Origin: Mycobacteroides immunogenum
Lineage (GTDB): Bacteria; Actinomycetota; Actinomycetes; Mycobacteriales; Mycobacteriaceae
Length of the DNA: 64,000 bases
Direction of reading: 5' to 3'
Assembly: GCF_001605725.1 (NCBI RefSeq)
Contig: NZ_CP011530.1
Span: forward strand, 5,332,001-5,396,000
Shown: one piece after another, positions 57,338 through 64,000 of the stretch
Layout of the letters: each line of letters begins with the position of its first letter
Position numbering within the stretch: the first letter of the stretch is position 1
Made by a program: the position numbers and the translations under genes
Notes under the pieces: generated by a model
Seen by the model: only the letters and a program-made list of their open reading frames with translations
The model's database searches: none
Told to the model about the DNA's origin: nothing

Positions 57338-58648
57338 TTAGTAGCCGCGGCGGCTGAGTTGATCGGACACTCTGTCGGCTGCCCAAAGGGCGCGTACTGC
57401 CAGGGGGCTGTATGGCAGGTTCGGGGGAAACCAGGTTCGATTTGTCCAGACCGCTTCCAAATCCTCAGGCGACCTACCATCGATAAGACGATCGGCCAGC
57501 AACGAACCCAGGTACGGCGCTTGCGTCAATCCGTAACCGTTGCAGCCCAGGGCGTACAGAATGCGCGGATCGGACTGCCCCGCGACGGGCAGGAACGACG
57601 GGGTCATGGCAACCCAGCCGCCCCAGGTGCGCCGCGGCGCGATATCACGTAGCGAAGGGAACCGGTCGCGGAATCCGCGCAGCAGGTCCTTCACGATCTC
57701 CGGTTCAGGTGCGCGCACTCCCACCGGTCCCTGCGCGGACTGCACCTGTCGAGTGCCGAACACGATGGTGTTGTGAGGGGTTGGCCGGAAGTTGGATACC
57801 ACACTGCTGTTGGTGGTGAACCCAGCACCGCTGGTCCAGCCGGTATCCGCAATGCGCTCGGGATCGATGGGCTCTGTCTCGGCTACCGATACCCACAGGG
57901 GTGTGGCAAGACGGGGCGGGGCAAAGGGCAGATCTTGAGAATAGGCGTTGGTCGCCAACAGAACCCGCCCGGCGCGAATCTGACCGTGGGGGACACCGAC
58001 GACAAGGCCGGCACCGCTGGACTGCACCGAGAGCACCGGCGTGTGCTCGTAAACCGTTGCGCCGGAATTCAAAAGCGCCTGCCGCACCCCGAGGGTGTAC
58101 TTGCCGGGATTGACCAGACCGCCGCCCGGTTCCAGCACGCCTCCCAAGAATCCGTGCGGCAGGCCGAATTCTCGGCCGTCCACGTATTCGGCTTTCGAAC
58201 CGGCGGCCCGCAGGATCTCGGCGGCCTTCTTGGCGCTGCGGACCTCGCGCTCCGATGAGCTGACCATCGCCACGTTGCCGGTGCGCTGGTAGTCACACTC
58301 GATGCCCAGACGCTCGATCAGGCCATCGACATATTCCAAGGCTCCTTCGCCAAAGCGGACAATGCTCGGCAGCCGACGCGGATGCAACAACTTCAACAAG
58401 CGCGGATCGCCACCCAGAGCATCGGACAGGTGCCCGCCGTTGCGTGAGCTCGATCCCCAGCCGCAGATCCCAGCTTCCAACACAATGACGTCGGCGCCTC
58501 GCTCAGCCAGCCGTAGCCCAGCCGCCATTCCGCCCAACCCGCCGCCGACAATCGCGACATCACAACGGGTCTCGCCCTCCAGTGCGGCGGCCGTGTTGTC
58601 CGGTCGTGGCACCCAGCCCGTGTCGAATAGATACTCCATGCCAGCCAT
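57338..58648 (-). CDS. DAO-type FAD-dependent amino-acid/amine oxidoreductase
   Basis: A 436-aa flavoprotein. The FAD-binding site is VAIVGGGLGGMAAGLRLAER near residue 30, then an SSSRNGGH segment as in glycine-oxidase/PuuB-like proteins, and the C-terminal GCNGYGLTQAPYLGSLLAD loop. Such enzymes oxidise amines or amino acids to imines and release H2O2 or reduce a partner. The start ATG at 58648 gives MAGMEYLF; a second ATG lies three codons later. It lies 18 bases after the 7-TM protein gene in the operon. The substrate is probably an amine or amino acid. Confidence 0.88.
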   Translation of the reverse strand: MAGMEYLFDTGWVPRPDNTAAALEGETRCDVAIVGGGLGGMAAGLRLAERGADVIVLEAGICGWGSSSRNGGHLSDALGGDPRLLKLLHPRRLPSIVRFGEGALEYVDGLIERLGIECDYQRTGNVAMVSSSEREVRSAKKAAEILRAAGSKAEYVDGREFGLPHGFLGGVLEPGGGLVNPGKYTLGVRQALLNSGATVYEHTPVLSVQSSGAGLVVGVPHGQIRAGRVLLATNAYSQDLPFAPPRLATPLWVSVAETEPIDPERIADTGWTSGAGFTTNSSVVSNFRPTPHNTIVFGTRQVQSAQGPVGVRAPEPEIVKDLLRGFRDRFPSLRDIAPRRTWGGWVAMTPSFLPVAGQSDPRILYALGCNGYGLTQAPYLGSLLADRLIDGRSPEDLEAVWTNRTWFPPNLPYSPLAVRALWAADRVSDQLSRRGY

Positions 58649-58666
58649 CTCAGGCTCCTTTCCTAC

Positions 58667-59404
58667 TCAGGTACTGCGATGTGTTTGGCCCACCGTTTGA
58701 TCTATGGTCAACGGCGACAGCGGAACTGGTCGCCGGTTGTGGTTATGCAGCGCGCGGTAGGCGTTGTGGTAGACGATCATCTGTAGTCCCCACGTCGTGA
58801 GGGCCGCGATGTAGAAGAGGGTCCGGTTCGCGTCGTCACCGGGTATGTCGTAGAAGTCGTATGTCACCGCGACGGCGAAGCCCATGAAGGTGACGATCAC
58901 GACGCGCACCGCCTGGATCCGCTCACCGACGTTCCACAGCCGAGCGGCGAAATACAGCAAGAAGACCGTGGTGAGAAGGTTCATCGCAACAAGAAAGAGC
59001 GCGCCCGTGAGCCCGACGTGGTGGGTGGCGGGGTCCATGGTCCGCAGTGCGTACTCGGTCAGCCCCAGCCCGACCAACCCGGCCAGCGCAAAGACGCCGA
59101 TATCGACTGCGCGCGAAGGCTTGTACCCATGGGTGACGACCATCAGTCCCAGCACAAGGATCACCGTGATGCCCACCGACCTGGAGAACGCGTCGAAGAA
59201 GATCGCGATGTGGAAACTCGTGCTGTCCGGGCGCAGGCCCAGCAGGCCATACATCAGGAAGTTGGTTCCCGATGTAGCGACGATGATCCATTCCAGACCG
59301 AGTAGATAGTTCTTGTAGTTGCGGATGAACTTCCACCCGTAGGTAAATCCCGCGTACACCATGAACAGGTCGGCGAGCGCGAACAGTGCGCCTCTGATAT
59401 CCAT
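58667..59404 (-). CDS. Seven-helix membrane protein of unknown function
   Basis: A 245-aa protein with seven hydrophobic segments across residues 5-215 and a short basic tail ending in RRPVPLSPL. I do not recognise a transporter family; helices two and three contain GLEWIIVATSGTNFLMYGLL. It lies 12 bases after the first saccharopine-dehydrogenase-like gene and 18 bases before the DAO-type gene, so it belongs to the operon. It may take up or sense the operon's substrate. Confidence 0.75.
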   Translation of the reverse strand: MDIRGALFALADLFMVYAGFTYGWKFIRNYKNYLLGLEWIIVATSGTNFLMYGLLGLRPDSTSFHIAIFFDAFSRSVGITVILVLGLMVVTHGYKPSRAVDIGVFALAGLVGLGLTEYALRTMDPATHHVGLTGALFLVAMNLLTTVFLLYFAARLWNVGERIQAVRVVIVTFMGFAVAVTYDFYDIPGDDANRTLFYIAALTTWGLQMIVYHNAYRALHNHNRRPVPLSPLTIDQTVGQTHRST

Positions 59405-59416
59405 CGGACTCCCTGC

Positions 59417-60736
59417 CTATTGGTGGACGTCGCTGAGCCGGCGCGCGGTAACCGCGGAGCTCGGCGAGACGATGGCCTCGATGACCTCATGTGGTTTCGA
59501 GCCACTCGTGGCGGCCAGCGTCGCGTAGAACCGCTCCGGATCGGCCCAGTCCTCCGGAGATAAGACACCCGAGAGCCCACCGATCTCGTCAACCGCCAAG
59601 GCCATGAATGCCGCTGTCGCCGAGCCGGTTCCGGCTGCCATGCTGGTCCAGGCCGTACCCGGTCCGCTCACCGCTAGTCGCCGGACCGAAACCACCTTCT
59701 CCCCGTCACGCGTGCCGGTCACCCGCACGTAGTTGGTCCCGCGATATTCGGGATGCTTCTTCGCGGCCGCGGTCGCCAGATACTTGAGCACCTCGGTCAC
59801 GCGGATCTCGCCGCGCCGAATAGTGCCCCAAAGCCCCGCCAACGCGTGCCTCCAGACCTTGAGGGAACCGGTTTGGTCTGTCATCACGTCGTTGACGAAG
59901 TCGATTGCCTCGCTCATTTCAATCTTGTTGTGCTGCACCGCAACCGCGATACCTCGCATGATCCCGTTAATCGGAGGCGGATCGAGAGCACCCAACACTC
60001 GAATGCGATCGACGCCCGGCCAGCGCCGAGGCATCGTCACCGCCTCCGGGTGCGCACACTCGTAGAACCGATAGCCGTCACCAAAGGAATTGCCGATGTC
60101 GAAGACATCCGTCTCCAGGAAGGTCTGGTGAGTGACCACACGCCCGTGCTCCCAGGTCTGGCACGGCCCGGCGAAACCCCGAATCGCGTGATCGAGCACC
60201 GCACGTCCGAAGGCCACGGGTCCCTCGTCACCGGTCACCCAGCACACGTCGATTCGCTCGACGGTGTCCATATCACGCAACGCATCGGCCGCCATGACAT
60301 TCGTCAGGCCGGGTGAGGCCCCGCATCCCACGAAGATCGGTACCCCGGCCTGCCTGGCCTGCACGTCGAGTTCCATCGCCGCCCGCGTGCTGGCCTCGTC
60401 GTCGTCGAGATCCAGATAGGGCACCCGCTTCTCGATGCAGGCTTCCATGACGGGCTCCGCGGTGCGGATGTACGGTCCAGCGCCCAGCACGACGAGGGTT
60501 GCCCCTTCGATCACCTCGCGCAACGCGCCCTCATCGAAGAGGTCAAGCGAGCCAACCGTCGCCGATCCCGCAGGGAGCTGGGCAACCAGGGCATGCAACG
60601 GCTCGGGCCGGATGTCGTACAGCTGCAGCTTCCAGTTCGCGTCGTCGTCCGCGATCCGCGCGAATCGTTCGATCGCGACTCGGCACATATCGCCCGCTGC
60701 CCCGATGAAGACGATCCGTTTGGTCTCTCTAGCCAT
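59417..60736 (-). CDS. Saccharopine-dehydrogenase-like NAD(P) protein, operon-leading paralogue
   Basis: A 439-aa protein, paralogous to that at 53616-54869. The Rossmann site is IVFIGAAGDMCRVAIERF, followed by VVLGAGPYIRTAEPVMEACI and GCGASPGLTNVMAADALRD. It carries about 20 extra residues at the C-terminus. It is the first gene of the seven-gene operon, divergent from the PucR-type regulator with 89 bases between start codons. Two such enzymes in one operon may form a heteromer or act on successive intermediates. Lysine biosynthesis or degradation is possible but nothing else here supports it. Confidence 0.85.
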   Translation of the reverse strand: MARETKRIVFIGAAGDMCRVAIERFARIADDDANWKLQLYDIRPEPLHALVAQLPAGSATVGSLDLFDEGALREVIEGATLVVLGAGPYIRTAEPVMEACIEKRVPYLDLDDDEASTRAAMELDVQARQAGVPIFVGCGASPGLTNVMAADALRDMDTVERIDVCWVTGDEGPVAFGRAVLDHAIRGFAGPCQTWEHGRVVTHQTFLETDVFDIGNSFGDGYRFYECAHPEAVTMPRRWPGVDRIRVLGALDPPPINGIMRGIAVAVQHNKIEMSEAIDFVNDVMTDQTGSLKVWRHALAGLWGTIRRGEIRVTEVLKYLATAAAKKHPEYRGTNYVRVTGTRDGEKVVSVRRLAVSGPGTAWTSMAAGTGSATAAFMALAVDEIGGLSGVLSPEDWADPERFYATLAATSGSKPHEVIEAIVSPSSAVTARRLSDVHQ

Positions 60737-60825
60737 GGCCCGAGCGTACGAACCGCGCGCCTCTCCGCGGTATGGTCGGCGGCCCAGATCTTGTCTGTGA
60801 ATATGTGCGGTGGCACACTTTCCTC

Positions 60826-62088
60826 ATGAGCAACCGGCCACCGTCACCCGAGGTCATCGAGCTGATGGGCGAAGTGGCCGAAGTCATGCTCGCCGACCTC
60901 GATGCTCTCGTCGCCGAGATGAGCGCGGCGGAGGTGGAACTATCTCCGGTGCTGGGCGTCGATGCGTCGGCGATAGCGGATACGTCAGCCAGCAACCACG
61001 CGGGTGCGCGCCAACTACTCAGCCTGTTCATCCGGCGCGATACCAACTGGACACTGCGAACCGCATCATTCGAACTGCCGCACGAAATGCTCGACGTGGC
61101 CCACACCGTTGCGCGCCGCGGACTGGACCTCGACGTGATCTTCCAGTCGTATCGGTATGCGCAGAATGTGGCCTGGCGCCATTTCATGGCGCACGCAACC
61201 CGGATTGCACCCCCCGGACCCGTACTGATGGAGCTACTGCACGTGTCCTCGGAACGGCTGTTCGATTACATCGACTACGCACTCACCAAAGTCATCGCCG
61301 CCACCCAGCGTGAACGCGAGGAGATGCTGGGCGGCGCGCTTGCCCGTCGGGCCGAGGCAATCCGACTCGTGCTGGACGACGCACCCATTCACAGTGACCG
61401 CGCCAGTGAACGGCTCGGATACCAGCTCAGCCGCTGGCACACCGCGCTGGTGCTGTGGTCGGGGCCGGGCGGCGAGGCACAAGGCGCATTGGAATCGGCC
61501 GCCACCGCCCTGGCCCGCGCGGTAGGCGCGCGGCCGCCGCTCACCCACTCTGTCGGAACGTCCGCACTCTGGGCGTGGTTGGGCAGTGACGCCGAACCGG
61601 ACCTCGCTGCGCTACGCGAGCCAGCCGACAAGATCGCACCGAATATCCGTGTGGCCGTGGGCTCCACGCTGCGGGGGATCGCGGGGTTCCGCCGGTCACA
61701 CGACCAGGCGCTGACCGTGCAACGACTACTCGCCGAAAACCTCGACGGACCCTCCGTCGGGCTCTACCGCGACCTGGAAGTGACCGCACTCGCGACTGCA
61801 GATATCAGTCGCGCAACGGAATTCGTGCAGTCGACACTTGGGAATCTCGCCGAGGACAACCCCGGCGCCGAGCGTCTGCGTGAGACGCTGCGCGTGTTTC
61901 TCGACGAGGCCGACAACGCGCCGCGCACCGCAACTCGGCTGCATACGCATCGAAACACCGTGCTGCAGCGCGTTGCCCGCGCCACCGAGCTACTCGGCTT
62001 CCCACCCGCGGACCGAAGACTGGCACTGGGGCTCGCCCTTGAGCTCGCCCAGCACCTGGGGCCGCGAGTGCTCGCACCGAATCAGTAG
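60826..62088 (+). CDS. PucR/CdaR-type transcriptional regulator
   Basis: A 420-aa regulator. The C-terminal helix-turn-helix, LRETLRVFLDEADN then LHTHRNTVLQRVARATELLG, is the PucR-type HTH. The N-terminal part (about residues 10-190) is a helical sensor region, and residues about 190-330 resemble the GGDEF-like CdaR segment. The ATG at 60826 is preferred over an upstream GTG at 60772, since it leaves room for a divergent promoter. PucR-type proteins activate catabolic operons, so the seven-gene operon beside it is the likely target. Its stop overlaps the amine-oxidase stop by seven bases. Confidence 0.88.
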   Translation: MSNRPPSPEVIELMGEVAEVMLADLDALVAEMSAAEVELSPVLGVDASAIADTSASNHAGARQLLSLFIRRDTNWTLRTASFELPHEMLDVAHTVARRGLDLDVIFQSYRYAQNVAWRHFMAHATRIAPPGPVLMELLHVSSERLFDYIDYALTKVIAATQREREEMLGGALARRAEAIRLVLDDAPIHSDRASERLGYQLSRWHTALVLWSGPGGEAQGALESAATALARAVGARPPLTHSVGTSALWAWLGSDAEPDLAALREPADKIAPNIRVAVGSTLRGIAGFRRSHDQALTVQRLLAENLDGPSVGLYRDLEVTALATADISRATEFVQSTLGNLAEDNPGAERLRETLRVFLDEADNAPRTATRLHTHRNTVLQRVARATELLGFPPADRRLALGLALELAQHLGPRVLAPNQ

Positions 62089-63383
62089 GAACCGTCCGCC
62101 AATACCCCGGCGACCTCCCGAGCTGCCGCCGCTCCGGTCTCCAATGCACCTTCCACACCGCCAGCACCCAGCCCGGCAATATCGCTGCCGGCGAAGCGAA
62201 CTCGGCCACTCACCGCGCGCAGCTGCGCGGCCCCACCCGTCAGGTTCCCCGGCCGATGCCAGATCCAGCCACCCTTGGAGAACTCATCGGCGCCCCAGTT
62301 GTGGCTCGCAGTGTCGACCACCTCGATATCGGGGACGAAGACTCTTAGCGCGCGCTGCACGCCCTCGTGATCGTCGGCGTCGATGGCCGACGCGTCCGAG
62401 CACAGACACATAATGAGGGTGTCGCCATCATGATAGGAATCGAAGCGCGCGACGTTGATCGGGTTCTGACCGATGGGCGCAACGGTCTGAAACGGCTCGA
62501 TCTCGCCCTTCGCCCGCACCCAGATCTTCGACGCCAGCACCGGGTTCTTCTGGTCGATCATGGTGCGTGAGGCAAGTGGGACATCCGGGGTGAAGGCGAT
62601 ATCGCCCAAGGTGTTGAGGGGCAGCGCGACGACCGCCGTGCGGGCATCGATCCGCTCGCCGGCGCGAGTGGTCACGGTGACCGAGATCCCGTTGTCCTGC
62701 ACCGCCGCGACGGGCGTGCTCAGTCGCACCTCGGCACCCGACTCACAGATGAGGCCGTCGTAGAGCTGCTTGATCCCGCCCTCTACCGGCCAAGACCCGA
62801 TGCTCTCGAAGTACCCCGCCCAGTCCCCGCAGTAGGCAGCGACCAACAGCAGCAGCTGCGCGACGCCTTGCTCGTCGTACGAGTGTGAAAGCGAAGCGAG
62901 CACACCTTCGACCACATCCCGCTCATACCTGGACAGACCGGACGAGTCGAACCGTTGCGCCATTGTCTGCTGTTCGATCGGCGAGGTATCCACCGCATTC
63001 ACTTCGAACGGGGCGGGAAACCACTGGCGCGCATCGGCCGCGACGCGAGCCATCACCGAGGCCGCGGCCTGCCCGAACTCCTCAGCGGATCCGTGGTGCA
63101 CGCGCCCGTCTGCCAGCCAGTGCACGGTATCGATGTGGTGCGGAAAGTCGAGTTTGAGGCCGTAGTGCTGTAGCTCACGCCAGACGTTCGGCGAGGTCCA
63201 GTGCAGGTAAGTGCCGCCGAATTCAATGGGCCGGCCAAAGGCCTCGCCCGTATAAGTACGCCCGCCGACGCGGTCACGCCCCTCCAAAAGCAACACCGAA
63301 TATCCGCGCGTTCCGAGATCCCGCGCGGCGATGGCACCGGCGAAGCCGGCCCCGATCACCACGACGTCATAGCTGCTAGCCAT
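62082..63383 (-). CDS. Flavin monoamine oxidase family protein
   Basis: A 433-aa flavoprotein. The FAD site is VVVIGAGFAGAIAARDLGTR near residue 6, then EGRDRVGGRTYT; the C-terminal FAD segment is RVRFAGSDIAGLGAGGVEGAL. This is the monoamine oxidase / putrescine oxidase family, which oxidises amines to aldehydes with H2O2. Translation starts at ATG 63383. A 41-bp palindrome lies between it and the divergent TetR gene, which most likely represses it. Together with the DAO-type gene this suggests amine breakdown in this region. Confidence 0.9.
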   Translation of the reverse strand: MASSYDVVVIGAGFAGAIAARDLGTRGYSVLLLEGRDRVGGRTYTGEAFGRPIEFGGTYLHWTSPNVWRELQHYGLKLDFPHHIDTVHWLADGRVHHGSAEEFGQAAASVMARVAADARQWFPAPFEVNAVDTSPIEQQTMAQRFDSSGLSRYERDVVEGVLASLSHSYDEQGVAQLLLLVAAYCGDWAGYFESIGSWPVEGGIKQLYDGLICESGAEVRLSTPVAAVQDNGISVTVTTRAGERIDARTAVVALPLNTLGDIAFTPDVPLASRTMIDQKNPVLASKIWVRAKGEIEPFQTVAPIGQNPINVARFDSYHDGDTLIMCLCSDASAIDADDHEGVQRALRVFVPDIEVVDTASHNWGADEFSKGGWIWHRPGNLTGGAAQLRAVSGRVRFAGSDIAGLGAGGVEGALETGAAAAREVAGVLADGSY

Positions 63384-63431
63384 CGCCTTCTCCCTCGTCG
63401 ACCTTGTTGGACCGCACTGCGCGGCACATGA

Positions 63432-63472
63432 CCACTCTAACTCGATTTCGATTCGAATTCGAGTTAGAGTGG
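63432..63472. promoter_or_regulatory. 41-bp near-perfect palindrome, TetR operator candidate
   Basis: Arms CCACTCTAACTCGA and TCGAGTTAGAGTGG enclose a 13-bp centre; 19 of 20 symmetric pairs match, with one mismatch next to the arms. It lies in the 118-base gap between the divergent amine-oxidase and TetR genes, centred about 49 bases from the first start codon and 50 from the second. Its size could hold two repressor dimers. Confidence 0.8.
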
Positions 63473-63501
63473 ATCACAGATAGCCCGTACGATCTCGAAT
63501 C

Positions 63502-64000
63502 GTGATCGAGAACAATGCTGCACCGACGACGACACGCTCCACCGCGGTACAACGCCGCGGTATCGAGCGGGTTCAGGCGATCCTGGATGCCGCCGAGGAT
63601 CTGCACAGCACGCAGGGCTACTCGGCCGCCACGCTCAAGGCGATCGGCGAGCGCGCCGGCATTCCCACCGCATCGCTGTATCACTACTTCGCGGACCGGC
63701 ACCGAGTCGACGCCGCGCTCCTCGAACGTCACTTGACCGCGCTCAACGAAAGCGTGCGGTCAGCGATTCAAGATCACCCTCCGCGCACCCTGCGAGAAGC
63801 GGTCGAGGCGAGCGTCAATCCGTTGCTTGCCTACTTCCGGGCGCATCCCAGCCTCGTTCAACTCTGGTTTGTGGGGCGCGACGCGACGAGAGGCCTCTCC
63901 CCTTCACCCGATGCGGCATGGGCCGAACAGCTGTGGCGCCTCTTGCTCGATGCGGAGCTGATCCGCGCCGAAACACCAGTGCTTGTCCTCCAGTTGGCTT
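63502..64000 (+). CDS. TetR-family regulator, partial (runs off right edge)
   Basis: At least 166 codons, open to the end of the window. The N-terminal helix-turn-helix reads AILDAAEDLHSTQGYSAAT, then IGERAGIPTASLYHYFADRH. The start is a GTG at 63502, an ordinary choice but without a strong Shine-Dalgarno sequence. It is divergent from the flavin amine oxidase, and the long palindrome between them is its likely operator. The ligand-binding part continues past the window. Confidence 0.9.
   Translation, partial: MIENNAAPTTTRSTAVQRRGIERVQAILDAAEDLHSTQGYSAATLKAIGERAGIPTASLYHYFADRHRVDAALLERHLTALNESVRSAIQDHPPRTLREAVEASVNPLLAYFRAHPSLVQLWFVGRDATRGLSPSPDAAWAEQLWRLLLDAELIRAETPVLVLQLA

Noticed and set aside
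1..64000. CRISPR arrays, tRNA/rRNA genes, insertion sequences, prophage
   Set aside because: No regular spacer-repeat pattern, cloverleaf, transposase or phage-type gene was seen on either strand.

Overview
The window looks like a chromosomal segment of a rapidly growing mycobacterium. The best guess is the Mycobacteroides abscessus-chelonae group; this rests on gene content and has not been tested by alignment. Pointers are high GC, paired MmpS/MmpL exporters, GAP/Sap-family membrane proteins, WhiB, a DUF6131-type small protein, a haemophore-like secreted protein and a full-length carboxylic acid reductase. I found no IS element, prophage, CRISPR array, tRNA or rRNA.

Positions 1-27700 hold a secondary-metabolite and cell-envelope lipid locus. 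It contains a partial non-ribosomal peptide synthetase (NRPS) that runs off the left edge, its MbtH partner, a cytochrome P450, two tandem GT1 glycosyltransferases, two SAM methyltransferases, two GAP/Sap-type membrane proteins, a sulfotransferase, a condensation-superfamily acyltransferase, and an mmpS-mmpL-mmpL-haemophore-like operon. The toolkit matches that of mycobacterial glycopeptidolipid (GPL) loci. However, the NRPS reads C-A(Thr-like)-T-E-C-A(Phe-like)-T-C-A..., which differs from the GPL synthetase I know (Phe first, Thr second), and the sulfotransferase is an extra decorating enzyme. My main hypothesis is an undescribed, possibly sulfated, glycosylated lipopeptide made and exported by this locus.

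Positions 28000-36000 hold a DoxX-like membrane protein, a TetR regulator facing an epimerase-AraC-VOC operon across two perfect 16-bp operators, and a 1178-aa carboxylic acid reductase. Positions 36000-52500 are mostly housekeeping and homeostasis: glutaredoxin, a flavin-reductase-like protein with a leaderless promoter, WhiB, an Nramp-family transporter under a clear M-box (Mg2+) riboswitch with a small upstream ORF, a CPA1 antiporter divergent from TrkA, a CaCA exchanger, an S9 peptidase, DUF3159, an Mrr-type nuclease, a Nei glycosylase, an SBF-type transporter and a LysR regulator.

Positions 52489-64000 hold a catabolic region. A tight seven-gene operon (two saccharopine-dehydrogenase-like proteins, a 7-TM protein, a DAO-type flavoenzyme, a Baeyer-Villiger-type monooxygenase, an alpha/beta hydrolase, a zinc alcohol dehydrogenase) is divergent from a PucR-type activator. 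It is followed by a flavin amine oxidase facing a TetR gene across a 41-bp near-perfect palindrome. The TetR gene runs off the right edge.
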